Assembly: GCF_017591435.1 (NCBI RefSeq) | Contig: NC_059292.1 | Span: 32,671,543-32,735,542 of the forward strand | DNA length: 64,000 nucleotides | Direction: 5' to 3' | From: Portunus trituberculatus | Lineage: Eukaryota; Arthropoda; Malacostraca; Decapoda; Portunidae | Program-made: the position numbers and the translations under genes | Part shown: in pieces, positions 1-13,869 of the stretch | Layout of the letters: the number at the start of each line of letters is the position of its first letter | Numbering within the stretch: the first letter of the stretch is position 1 | Notes under the pieces: generated by a model | What the model saw: the letters and a program-made list of their open reading frames with translations, nothing else | What the model was told of the DNA's origin: nothing | Database searches by the model: none

Positions 1-57
1 ATATATATATATTAGTAACAACAAGAAATATTTATGAACATTAAGAAATTTTTATGT

Positions 58-1510
58 TTAAATTATTGAGAAAATTGTCTGCTGAATAATATTTAAAAAA
101 AAAAGAGTCCACCTGAATATTCTATTTTGTGCCACTATTAATTTGCTGAGGAAGGATGGCCATGTGCAGGCCCATACTGATACACAGTATATCAGATGTG
201 GGTAACAAAGGGTGAAATACATGCTGATCATTGCCGCTTGTGTCAAACTGTTCCGGATTCTGTATAAAATACCTGGGATTTTAGACATTTTTAATAGTGT
301 CTGGTCAATGTGGTATTCAAAATTGAGATTCTCATTAATAATTAGCCCAAGAAATTTTGTGTTAGTTACTTGCTGTAATATTTAATATTTCACCATTTAT
401 TAATATTGATGGGATCGAGTTCTTAATGGACCTGTTTTAAAATAATATAAAAAGATTTTTGGAAACATTGTTTTTTTTATTAATTCATTGTTTAATACTT
501 TTCAATTCAGATTATTAGGCTTATATGCAAAGAATCTAAGTTTTTGTTCTTAAATACAAGAGTTATATTATCAGCATATATAACAAAATCAATTTTTCTT
601 TCTTTTTATGTTATGGCTTATGGCGCCTGTAGGCAGACTTGAGTATATGTGGGAATCTTCCGCCCATTAGTGGCGCAGACAATTTTATTTATAGTGGTAT
701 TCATATTAGGGCCCATATCACCACCCAAGCGCATCTTTGGTGTAACCACCTAGAACCTGAGTATCATGGTGACATGTATGTAACTGTAAACCACTCGACA
801 AATGGCATAGCTTCAAAGTGGTATGTGGTGGGATTCAAATCTACGCGTGGACGTCTGCCTTGTGGTACACCTTTAGAAATAGGTTTGAATTGGTAGTAAC
901 TATCATTACAGTAAACACGCTGTTGTTTGCAGGTAAGATAATGTAATATAATTCTAATAATTTACCTCTAAATCCAAAATTATATCATTTATAAAGTAAT
1001 ATTTTGTGATTAAGTTTGTCAAACGCTTTTGATAAATCTATGAATACTCCAGCGACATATATTTTTTATCCAAACAGGTGTTGACATTAACAGCAAACTG
1101 AAGTAAAGCTAATTATGTGAAGTGGTTTACTCTAAACGCATGTTGAAAAATTTTAAGAGGATATTTTTTCAAGATATTGACATAGACGTAATGAAATTGC
1201 TTTTTCAAAAATTTTGTTAAATGCTGAAAGTATTGATATGGGGCGGTAATTGCGAACATCACCTCTGTCACCAAACTTGAAGAAGAGTATAACTGTAACT
1301 TTTCTCAATGCATCTGGTAACGTGGAAGTTTTGAGTATAAGGTTTATTATGTGGGACAGATGAGTGGATATTAAGGACGGACATTTCACTATTAGACAAG
1401 GTGTGTCGTCATAGTCCGGCGTATTTGATTGAAGTGTTTTAAGGGTATTTCCCATTTCAGCTGTATTAATAGGTGCCAAGTACATGAAAAAAATTGTTTA
1501 CTTGTTTGCT
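58..1510 (-). pseudogene. Degenerate non-LTR retrotransposon (LINE) reverse transcriptase
   Basis: Reading the minus strand from about 1,510 down to 58, several reverse transcriptase blocks appear in order. A segment at 1,485-1,153 contains FKFGDRGDVRNYRPISILS, the usual start of a LINE RT domain. At about 1,048-1,010 comes GVFIDLSKAFDKLNHKILL, which is RT motif A. At about 595-545 is DFVIYADNITLVF, motif C with YADN instead of YADD. At 288-58 is the C-terminal thumb-type segment with YPHLIYCVSVWACTW. The blocks lie in different frames with stops between them. Motif B, expected between motifs A and C, is missing and another repeat occupies that place (about 601-935). The family is Jockey/CR1-like by appearance, and I cannot place it more closely. 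It is a fossil with no intact coding capacity. Confidence 0.85.
601..935. mobile_element. Interspersed repeat (SINE-like) lying inside the LINE
   Basis: This block replaces LINE sequence between RT motifs A and C. It begins near TTATGGCGCCTGTAGGCAG and contains GGGAATCTTCCGCCCATTAG and GTGGTGGGATTCAAATCTAC. The last resembles an RNA polymerase III B box, with a possible A-box-like TGGCATAGC about 35 bases upstream. I recall this sequence as a common interspersed repeat in decapod DNA, but could not check that. Edges are approximate, and no clear target-site duplication was found. If the box assignment is right, the promoter-like head sits near the right end, so the orientation is unresolved. 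Confidence 0.5.
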
Positions 1511-2697
1511 TATATATGCAAATGCATCATCATAGGAGTATAACTAACATGTTCAACTTTAATATATACGGAAACAAGTTTCATTCTTAGATGGAGTTAT
1601 AGCTGATTGGAATAGATTCATTTATCAGTGTTCAGTGTCTCGCCTGTAGACATTTACAACATAAGATAGATTTGTGGAAACGCAAACATCCTGCGATATG
1701 ACTGATATACCCAGTTGTGCAGGCCCAAATTGTTTTGGTAGCAGCATCCAGCTGTGCATGATCACTATTGCTGCATCTCTTCTCTGACTTTCGCCGCACA
1801 TTATCAAACGCAGAATTAGAAACATAAGACTACCTAGCAGGAAATATGACGGCTCTTTGATTTGTTGACGCCCGACACACACTGTAATACCAGAGCGGTG
1901 TCTTCTGATATCGTGACTAGCTGACTTTCTATTTAACTATCGCATCCACACAGCTGTCTGGGCAACAAGCAAATACTTCATCATACTGACGATTTCTCTA
2001 AGCTCTTAGCGTAGATATTGCGACGAAATATCTGTATGCATGTATATATTTATATATGGTGACGCGAAGGCAAAACTAATTTTATCGTAAGTCCACGCCC
2101 AGTAGCGTTTCTGTAACAAGTATTCAGCCATTGCAATAGTGGTGTGTTTTCTTTCCGTATAACATGTATACAGCGCGCATAATGATGACTTTACGTACAT
2201 GTCTGAGACAGTTGATAAGACGTGAGTGTGTTGAGGTGCTTGTCACACGCGATATGAAGCCATTTCATGCACATCACGACCCCTCGAGAAACACAGAATC
2301 GTCTTCCTTGCCATTGCTTTCCCTGGAGTCAAGGCGAGAAAGCATCAAGTCCTGTATTGTATGAAATGTCTGTTCCATTCTTCGGAACCTTAAACTATCT
2401 AAGTGTTGTGTGGCAGACTTCTTAATGTTTACAATGGCGTGTAAAATGTCCCGAAGTGTTGCGAATCTGGATTTGTTTATTTCTCAATCACCTGTGTTTT
2501 TTTATTATTATTCTTGATTAGCGTTACGTTAACGACTTTTTTTTTATTTCCTGTGAATGTCTGCGGAGGCGTTAAATGTGCTTGAAATATAGCGACTTGA
2601 TGTTTTTTTATTTTTTTTATTTTACATCTACATTTTTTTCATATTTTTGTTTTTCTTCTCTTTTTAAGAAACCGATACCAATATTTTCGGGCTACTA
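1511..2697. other. Unassigned sequence
   Basis: AT-rich sequence with only short open frames (85 codons or fewer) that resemble no family I know. Near the right end (2,500-2,690) it becomes T-rich as it approaches the TTC tract. I see no gene, structural RNA or recognisable repeat here. Confidence 0.6.
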
Positions 2698-3061
2698 TTC
2701 TTCTTCTTCTTCTTCTTCTTCTTCTTCTTCTTCTTCTTCTTCTTCTTCTTCTTCTTCTTCTTCTTCTTCTTCTTCTTCTTCTTCTTCTTCTTCTTCTTCT
2801 TCTTCTTCTTCTTCTTCTTCTTCTTCTTCTTCTTCTTCTTCTTCTTCTTCTTCTTCTTCTTCTTCTTCTTCTTCTTCTTCTTCTTCTTCTTCTTCTTCTT
2901 CTTCTTCTTCTTCTTCTTCTTCTTCTTCTTCTTCTTCTTCTTCTTCTTCTTCTTCTTCTTCTTCTTCTTCTTCTTCTTCTTCTTCTTCTTCTTCTTCTTC
3001 TTCTTCTTCTTCTTCTTCTTCTTCATCTTCATCATCATCATCATCTTCATCTTCTTCTTCT
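2698..3061. repeat. (TTC)n trinucleotide microsatellite
   Basis: An uninterrupted TTC tract of about 327 bp runs to 3,024, followed by a mixed TTC/TCA stretch to about 3,061. On one strand it is a pure polypyrimidine run, the kind of mirror-symmetric sequence that can form triplex DNA. It is open in several frames (poly-Ser on plus, poly-Lys on minus), which follows from the repeat and does not indicate a gene. Confidence 0.97.
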
Positions 3062-3345
3062 TCTGGTTCTGCTTCTGGTTCTTCTTTTTCTTCTGTTTCT
3101 GCTTCTGGTTCTTCTTCTTCTTCTTCTGTTTCTGCTTCTGGTTCTTCTTTTTCTTCTGTTTCTGCTTCTGGTTCTTCTTCTTTTTCTTCTGTTTCTGCTT
3201 CTGGTTCTTCTTTTTCTTCTGTTTCTGCTTCTGGTTCTTCTTTTTCTTCTGTTTCTGCTTCTGGTTCTTCTTTTTCTTATGTTTCTGCTTCTGGTTCTTC
3301 TTTTTCTTCTGTTTCTGCTTCTAGTTCTGCTTCTGATTCTGGTAA
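3062..3345. repeat. 30-bp minisatellite next to the TTC tract
   Basis: About nine copies of a 30-bp unit built from TCTGCTTCTGGTTCT followed by TCTTTTTCTTCTGTT, with small variants, follow directly after the TTC tract. The unit is itself TTC-rich, so it most likely arose from the microsatellite by point mutation and re-amplification. In frame it would read as the decapeptide SASGSSFSSV. Confidence 0.92.
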
Positions 3346-4836
3346 TTGTCAGGAAGAATTACCTTTTCAACGTCTCTTCCTCTTTCCTCTTGTTTGTCTT
3401 TTTTTTTTCTTAATTTTCGACTTTTTTTCTTGTTCTCTGGTTTTTCAAAATCTAGATATTCTTTCTTTGTTTTTTTTTCTTGTTTCGTTTTAAAATAGCA
3501 GATGCCCAATATGTTTTTCCTCTTTTTTTTTTTTTTTTAGATATATACGTTGGAAATTTTGTTCTTTGGTTTTGTGTATGCTGGACACCAAAGCATGAAG
3601 TGTTTCAGATCTTCTTTTTCCGCATCATACATAATATATTTCGTATTTCTTCTTCTTTGGTGTCTCGACCTGTCTTGTGGTTACAGGTTATTAGTTCTTG
3701 CTTTATGCATGATCTCTGAGCCTGCACTGTTGTCATATAACTCTTCTTACTTAATCTTTTTTTTTTTTTTTTACAATATTTTTTTTTTTTTTTGCTTTTC
3801 TTTTCTTTTACTTCTTGCTTCCATATTTCACTATACCATGTCTTGGTTCTTGAGTGAAAGTTATTTTTTCTCATTTTTTTTTCGGTTGTTCAAGTGTTAA
3901 ATTTATTTTGTTCAAGAACTCCATAGAGGATTCTAACCAGTAGTATTAAGATTTTTCTTTTTTCTTGTATTGTATTAAGTAGTCCGCGGCCTTGGTTTTT
4001 TAAGATATATTTGGTGCATTTTATGTGGCTTCCTCTAGTTCTCTTTTCCCACATATCTCCTCTCAATGTACATACTTGTGCATATCTTGGTGCTCCCAAA
4101 AAACTTCTATATAGGCTACAGTTTTTCCTTTCTTTACAAGTTTCTTTATTTCTGTCTTAGTATATCCTAATATACTTGATCGGTAAAGCAATAATGGTAG
4201 CACCACTCTCTTCCAAAATGTTTTTTTTCATATTAAAAGTTTCTTACAGCTTTATTTCATCGTAGGACATGTTATATTAGCCACTATTCTTGCTCTTTCT
4301 ATCGTCATCCTCCTCCTCCTCCTCTTCCTCATCATCATCATCATCAACATCATCTTTTTTTTTTTCTTCTTCTTCTTCTTCTTCTTCTTCTTCTTCTTCG
4401 TCTACTGTTTCTTAAAAGCTGCTGTTTTTTAAATATATTTTGATATTTCGTAAGCCTACGAAGAGGGGCTATATTGGTGCTACATATCCTAGGTTCAGTA
4501 AGTTTTTTTATTTATTTTTTTTTATTTAGTGATGTTTCTGCCCTGCCACGCCTGAAGGAAGACAATGTAGCAACACAAGAGACGTTCCGGCGCTTACACC
4601 TCAGGCCGCTCACTAGCAGGTGGAGACCGGCTGGCTTACAGAGTGACTTCGAGGCCACTTGTGTCTCTGTAGACAGGGTTTTCATTATATATTGGAACGT
4701 AAAGCGGATTGCGAGGCGTAGACTATTTCTGTAAGAAAGCTTGTTGCGTCTCCAACCGTGTCTTATATTCTTTATATTATGAACTGTGAAATGACGTCCG
4801 CCGTGTATCCATTCATAAAATGTACTGTTAATTAAG

Positions 4837-4838
<2 letters not shown>
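3346..4838. other. T-rich unassigned region with small TCC/TCA/TTC tracts
   Basis: Long T runs and pyrimidine-rich sequence on the plus strand continue to about 4,440, with adjoining TCC, TCA and TTC tracts at 4,306-4,398. The stretch 4,530-4,700 is richer in GC and holds an 86-codon frame (4,474-4,734) with no resemblance I recognise. No gene is supported. Confidence 0.6.

Positions 4839-4924
<86 letters not shown>
4839..4924. repeat. (AT)n microsatellite
   Basis: An 86-bp uninterrupted alternating AT tract lies immediately upstream of a Penelope-like element remnant. Confidence 0.97.
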
Positions 4925-4926
<2 letters not shown>

Positions 4927-5332
4927 CGCTACCAGGAGTGACAAAAAAGATATCAAATTATTCTACAAAAGCCAGATATCATCATAGTATGAAGAGGAAG
5001 AACGATCAATCAAGGACATAGTGAGCGTGACACAACCTACCTAGACAGTACCATACAACTTATAGTATGCTGCCATTCAAGAAAAACGTCCCAGCTTCTC
5101 AGTAAAAACAAAGAAGCTCCACGAAAGTCTGCAACACAAGAAGACCATGTCATATAAGAACATTAATGCAACAAAGAGGGTTTTAGACCTCATCCTTACA
5201 CAGGTATGACGCGCACTTCCCTCTCAAGAAGTCTTACCTGCCACTCAAGAACGGAGCCATCTACGACCACTACATCGAATGCCACCACACAGCAACCTCA
5301 CGACTAGATCTTGTGAAAAGCACTTGTGTGCT

Positions 5333-5415
<83 letters not shown>

Positions 5416-5530
5416 CGCAGACTGATATTGCTTGAAGCAATATACATAGTAGAAAGCAAGCCTACCATGAGTTGCTAAACCAAAGACTTACAAGAATTCC
5501 CTACTTCGCAACAACCAACAAGGCAGTGCA
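4925..5530 (+). pseudogene. Penelope-like retroelement C-terminal remnant, split by a GA microsatellite
   Basis: The plus strand at about 5,246-5,335 reads NGAIYDHYIECHHTA and then KSTCVLDR, the style of the GIY-YIG endonuclease tail of Penelope-like elements (a 'HxxxCxH' segment followed by a conserved hydrophobic/acidic stretch). After the GA tract the frame continues as DGRRLILLEAIYIVESKP, matching the common ending in which a Glu-containing helix precedes a Pro/Asn-rich tail. Upstream (4,930-5,240) the frames are broken and I cannot assign them with confidence. No reverse transcriptase part is visible, so this is a 5'-truncated or eroded copy. A distantly related LINE endonuclease tail is the main alternative. 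Confidence 0.6.
5337..5410. repeat. (GA)n microsatellite inside the retroelement remnant
   Basis: A 74-bp GA tract lies exactly where the coding remnant would read Arg-Glu-(Arg)-Asp, i.e. where a short GAGAGA could have been present in the ancestral coding sequence. It separates two parts of the same Penelope-like tail. Confidence 0.95.
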
Positions 5531-8156
5531 CAGAATAAGCTTACCGTGGACCTGAGCCACCCACACCAAACATAGGCTGCTCACAGCCAGAACAAAATCA
5601 TTTGGCCTGAAGATTACTTCAGAAACAGGTTGAAACGCCGCACAGTCTACATTTGGACAGTTCCTCGGAGCAGTGAATATCTGACAAAATAGATTAGCCA
5701 AAAAAATTGAAAAAAACAAAAAAACAAATAAAAGAACTCAACAGTGTTGAGATTAACTTCGTCTTCCCAAAGGAGAATACACACTCACTACCAATCGGTG
5801 CAATTGAGAATATACAGATTTTCATTTGTTATGGTTTATAAAACAAAAGATATAATGTTAGCAGAATTTCTTTACTTATCTACTTACTTTTTAACAACGT
5901 TGAATAATAAAACCAGAATTTCATGTATGTTAATAAAAATGAAAATATTTCAACAAATTGCGAAAAACGTTTTATATAACAGAATGTTATTTTCTTCCGA
6001 AAAGGCAACTTGATCAAGTATTCTATGATATGTTTTAGAAAGCAAAATGAAAAAAGAATGAGTAGTAACCATTCAAAGAATAAAATCTCTCGCACTTTTT
6101 GTTTGAGCAATACAACTAACGACTAAATGTTAGTTATGAAAATTATTACAATACTAGATTCCTGTCCACACAAAGCTATCGAACAGATTATGGTCTTTTC
6201 TTCGTGTATCATTTTAGTGAAAATCACAAAAGCTTTAGATAGATATCTAGACCATGCTTACTAGCAATGCATAATTGCTGCCTTCTAACAACACTGACTT
6301 TGTCGTTTCAGTATCGGCCTCTTGGCCGGTCATGTCTCTCCTGAAATAGATGCCAGTAAAACTGAACCTTTGTTTCTAGGTTTCTTGTTTTGTACTAGTA
6401 TTCCATGATATTTTTTCGAATATCTGCGAACAAAAACCTTCTTGCTATCGCAACATTCATCCTCTCACTAGGAATGTTTCTCTGCCTGACATTTTTTTTC
6501 TTTTGAAATAAGTCTCATATTAATAGAAGTTATCCATTTCCTGTGTTCTTTTCTTGTCATTTCCTGTTCATCGTTTTTAATTTCTATAACAAAACCAAAT
6601 AGTATATATTGATGAACAAAAATAGAAACTTCCTTTTAGAACATACAATACACGGAACAAACTAGAAGTAGCTCAGTAATGTTTCATCAGTGTACTGTAC
6701 CTTGCATGATCTGACATACGCATCTTTTCTTTACACACTGATGCACCTCAGGACAAATTTCCTAATATTTCTCTTTTTTGGACATTTCAATAAATAACAT
6801 CAAATTTTTCAAAATCAGAATAAGTATTATTACAATTTTTTTTATTGTCGTCCATGACGATTCCTGGTATTTACTCTTTTTTGTTCATGAGTTGATGTAA
6901 AACTGTTTGTGGACCAGTTTTTGTTCTACAGTATATATCAAGAGCTATGTTGTATTGAGATCCGTCACTGCCTACTTCCATGCGTCGGTGGCGAGCTTGT
7001 GGTATTCGTGCAAATGTCACAACCAGGTTCAATTCCTTTACAACGAGAATCAAGATGAAATAGCAACATATTGAAGACTGAAAAGAAAACAAAGCGATCT
7101 GAAAACATTTAACAGATAGAGGTTCGTGTTAGGCTAACGTTTCACAAACTTTGGGGCTCGCTCTTCCAGAAACACGGGAACGTAAAGTCATCGGTCCAAA
7201 CAAAATTATTGTTTCTTATTAAGTAATGACATCACTCGAAACGAAGCATTTGTCCGGACAGTCTTGCACAGCAGCAGCATCCATCTACCCGAAATTACCT
7301 CTTGAAACACTATTCATGCAGTCAATCTTTCATTTCTGTATTATGAGAACTTGAAGTATTATTTGTACATCATGTCTCTAGAATTCATACATTATTGGTA
7401 AAATAAAGTGGTGCATTGCAAGGTTTCAGTCACTTACTGGATGGAGTAAGTTGCTGCTGAACATTTCAGTAACATAAGAGTTTGGATTTTTTTTTTCCGC
7501 TTCATGTCTTCATACTTATATATCAATATAGGAAAATTTGTTTTAGTCTTTACTCGTGTAAGTGTTTGAACATTTCAGTATTATGGGAACTCTCAGTATC
7601 ATGGATGTGCAATGCCTTCGGTTCTATCCCTCTTGTGACCAATATAGGATATGAAGCTGCTGCAAAACTCTACGGGTATATTTGATTTACTTTTTTCATG
7701 TTACATTCATGCTGTCAGAGGACATCATTGTGTCTATTCAGTATACTACTTGTCAGTATACTACTCGTCTGCGTTTACAGATTATTACAGTGAGTTACAG
7801 CAAATAATACTAAGGTGATATAACGGGTTTATGTTGTTCTCCTGTTGTCTGAGCCTGGCATAAAAGAATACAGTTAAAACATGCTGTACATGAGACACTC
7901 ACCATCAGCCCACCAGACGTTTTGTTACATGTGCCTTTCTCGTGTCCAATTTATACAAGAAGGAGGAACAGAATTAGACAGCGTGTTCTTTAGCGTAGAA
8001 AAAGGAAAATGGAATAAGGATACAGTAATTAACTTCTGAATTAGGAAGGCAATTGTACTTACGCATGGGAAGGAAGGTAAATTCTGGGGGAATTCATTCG
8101 AGAAAAGCAGCAACACGGGCAGGCGAGGAAGACGATAAATACCGAAGTGCTATGTC
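5531..8156. other. AT-rich unassigned region
   Basis: Only short unrelated open frames (90 codons or fewer) are present, none recognisable. There is no tandem array. A short GC-rich palindrome-like TCGGCCTCTTGGCCGGTC lies near 6,315 and could be a repeat fragment. Nothing else is supported. Confidence 0.6.
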
Positions 8157-8157
8157 G

Positions 8158-8234
<77 letters not shown>
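8157..8234. repeat. (GA)n microsatellite
   Basis: A GA tract of about 78 bp with essentially no interruptions. Confidence 0.97.
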
Positions 8235-8239
<5 letters not shown>

Positions 8240-9316
8240 ATCTAGCTTCGCCCCATATAAATATTAGTGTAGGAGAGAGGACGAAGGCAATCCATCAGAT
8301 ACAAAGTCAGCAACTGTAATGTATAGGTCAAGAAGGTGCTGGATACCGCTCGCAACATCTTCCACGACGCTCACCTGCTTGCTGCCGTGGAGAGAATCCG
8401 TGATAAAGGCAGCGATACGATACACACACACTTTTATTTTCCTATCTCGCTCTAGTATGAAGAATGCTGGTCAAAAGTTTTATCAATATCAAGAAAAGCT
8501 GGAAAAAAATGTTTCTTTTCTGCTCCCCGAGATTTCTGTCATAAAACTATGGTGATCGAAAGAACGCATAGATTGTAATTTGAGTATAGGTAAAATGTTA
8601 ATATCTGTGTTAAAAGGTTAGGTCATAATGGTTCTCGAGTTCACAAGGCTTGCGCACGAAATTTTCAGAAGTGTGGCGTATTTTGAAGGTGTCTCAAGAG
8701 AAAAACCAAAAAAAAATATTCCTTCTACTCCCCCCAAAAAAATCTGCGTCAAATTATTACGAAGTTAGAATCGTACCAAGGAAGAAAATGTGTCAATATT
8801 TGATAAGGAAGAAAAAATACTCCTAGAAACGATACAAAAGTCTCTCAAATTCACAAGTCATCCGTGCTAAATTTTCGGAAGTACACAATATTTTGAACAC
8901 GTCTTAAGATAAGGTATGTTTGCGTGAGCGTGAGCAGGTGGCCAGACTCGGCAGTCATCAACATATCATCAACGGACGACACTCAGGAGGCGATCAGTAA
9001 CTGTGTTTATGCGCAAAAAGGAAAGGGGCAGGTGACACCGGAAGCTCTATTGCTAATTGCTTTAGGATGAAAAAAGTACTAAAACAGAAGCTCCAGAAAT
9101 ATAATAGCGAGGGAGAGGACGGGAGAAGAAAGGTCCAGCAGGAGGATAATAATTTAGCAGGATGGTAATTTGGAAAAGGAATAGTTGCGCCGGGCGGCAA
9201 AAAAAAAAAAAAGCTGTTTCTGTGTAATGTAATAGCTAGAATCTCTTGGACCGAGGTGCGCGTGGAAGGAGGAGGAAGGAAGTCACCTGTAAAACACTGC
9301 TGGCGTGACCCCTTAG

Positions 9317-9318
<2 letters not shown>
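8235..9318. other. Unassigned sequence
   Basis: Mixed composition with several short A runs. Frames up to about 78 codons resemble nothing known to me. Confidence 0.6.
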
Positions 9319-9381
<63 letters not shown>

Positions 9382-9577
9382 TCGTCAGCACTTCAGATTC
9401 GCCTAATTCAGGATGGAGCGAAGAAGGATTTTTAGAGAAGCAAATTAAGACAATGGCACTAAAGTTAAGGGAGTGAAGCCGTCATCCTCATCTTATTTTT
9501 TAGGTGAACGCGCCATGAGGAGCAAAAGACGGAAAGGGGAAAAAATATATAGAAAAAAATGCTCGTTGATTGCCGCT

Positions 9578-9629
<52 letters not shown>

Positions 9630-9682
9630 GTATCTTTAGAGACAGCTAACTTCAAAAGATGACTAGTACGAATGTATTTATC

Positions 9683-9766
<84 letters not shown>
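9319..9766. repeat. Cluster of three purine/pyrimidine microsatellites
   Basis: GA tracts at 9,319-9,375 and 9,581-9,625, and a CT tract at 9,685-9,766. The last two have opposite strand orientation and lie 60 bp apart, so they could pair as an imperfect hairpin. Confidence 0.95.
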
Positions 9767-9768
<2 letters not shown>

Positions 9769-10745
9769 AGGGACAACTTTTGGGAATTGTCAGGCAGGGA
9801 CATCATGGCACACGTCTTGCATATGGCTGTTGACAAGTCAAGCATATCGCCTATTTTTTTTTTTTTTTTTTCTTTTCTGATTACGAATTTTTTTAATGAG
9901 AACCTAAAAAAATAATCAGCTTAAATCTTCAATAAACATACAGTGAATTTATACCTTGCAAGATATGAACGAAAATATATAAAGATTTTTTATTTCAAAT
10001 TTATGTTACCTGCAAGCGACGAAAGAATTAACTAATCCATTAAGAGAAAGGATAATAAAAATAACAGAAAGATAGATAAATTGTGTATTGCGTGAGATAC
10101 TATGATGTGCACACACATTGCACACACTCACGTCAGGACCAAGCCCGTGCGTGACCAGGATTACGCACGAAGGTCACCAACTAAATGGCGGTGACACGAA
10201 AATATTGTAAAATGCTGTGTTTTCTTAATTCTTCCAAGTTTGGTTTGGCAAGATATTGTAACGCTATGAATAAATACTCGTAGTGACTTTCACTGGCTGA
10301 GAGTTTCTTGGGAAGGAGCGACGCCGTTTGCCGTCACTGAGCGGAGGGGATCGCCGCCTCTGGTTGACAGAGAGACAAAGTTTTCGAGGCACTGAAGGAG
10401 ATAAGGTTTCCTCTGCCCCGCTCATCGGTAAAAGTAGGGTCAGAAGTTGAGTGTTTACGAGAAGTTGAAGGAAAGTAGACTCCAGATTCAAGACAAGATG
10501 CGTGATGAAGTCTTGGAAGTAAGGTTTGCCGGCACAAAGGCACCACAAAAACACTTCTTTTTAACAGTGAAAAAAGAAAAGAAAAGAAAAGAAATGAAGA
10601 AATCATGTATTCGACAATAGACTAGAAATTGAAAAACAAAACAAAACCATAACTACTGGGAAGAATGTAATGCAAATAGCCAATGTGTAGAGTGACATGT
10701 TGCATATAAACCTCCAACTGAGGTATATAAATATTTTATTGTGTG

Positions 10746-10746
<1 letters not shown>
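9767..10746. other. Unassigned sequence
   Basis: AT-rich apart from a more GC-rich patch at 10,280-10,560, where two overlapping minus-strand frames of about 90 codons occur. Neither resembles a known family, and there is no convincing splice or start context. Confidence 0.55.

Positions 10747-10824
<78 letters not shown>
10747..10824. repeat. (GT)n microsatellite left of the SINE
   Basis: A pure GT tract of 78 bp ends exactly where the SINE body begins. Confidence 0.97.
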
Positions 10825-10827
<3 letters not shown>

Positions 10828-11106
10828 TCACCTCGGTCGTCTGCTGGTCACCCAGCTAGTCTTCCACATTACGGAGCGAGCTCAGAGTTCATAGACCGAT
10901 CTTCGGGTAGGACTGAGACCACATCAACACACAACACACACCGGGAAAGCGAGACCACAACCCCTCAAGTTACATCCCTCACCTGTTTACTGCTAGGTGA
11001 ACAGGGGCCACACATTAAGAGGCTTGCCTATTTGCCTCGCCGCTTACCGGGACTCGAACCCGGCCCTCTTGATTGTGAGTCGAGCGTGCTAACCACTACA
11101 CTACGC

Positions 11107-11108
<2 letters not shown>
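10825..11108 (-). mobile_element. tRNA-derived SINE, copy 1
   Basis: On the minus strand the element starts with a tRNA-like head at 11,108-11,041: an A-box-like TAGTGTAGTGGTTAGCAC, an anticodon-type loop CTCACAA (CAC, Val-like) and a B box CGGGTTCGAGTCCCGG. The body follows leftwards and contains the reverse complements of CTGCTAGGTGAACAGGGGC, ACACACCGGGA and ACGGAGCGAGCTCAGAG. The same body segments occur in the copy at 62,505-62,814, which proves a repeat family. This copy is bounded on both sides by long GT tracts, so it either landed in a GT array or nucleated one. No clear target-site duplication can be read for that reason. Confidence 0.9.

Positions 11109-11198
<90 letters not shown>
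11109..11198. repeat. (GT)n microsatellite right of the SINE
   Basis: About 90 bp of GT directly adjoin the tRNA-like head of the SINE. Confidence 0.97.
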
Positions 11199-13740
<2,542 letters not shown>

Positions 13741-13869
13741 TAAGTTGAGTGTAGGTCCGCCAAAGCGTAGAATGTACAAGTTGATGAAAAGAAATTAGGT
13801 CATTAGCTCATTAGAATTTCAACCACAAGGATTATAAAATAAGAATCCCGATAAACAACACTAACTTCC

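Noticed and set aside
2576..3493. A 305-codon frame with a long Ser run and SASGSSFSSV repeats
   Set aside because: It is the translation of the TTC microsatellite and its derived minisatellite. Both strands are open and there is no non-repetitive domain.
10264..10606. Two overlapping minus-strand frames of 90-96 codons in a GC-richer patch
   Set aside because: Overlap in different frames, no recognisable motif, no clear exon borders.
11041..11108. Working tRNA gene on the minus strand
   Set aside because: The anticodon stem has a mismatch, the acceptor stem does not close, and it forms the head of a SINE.
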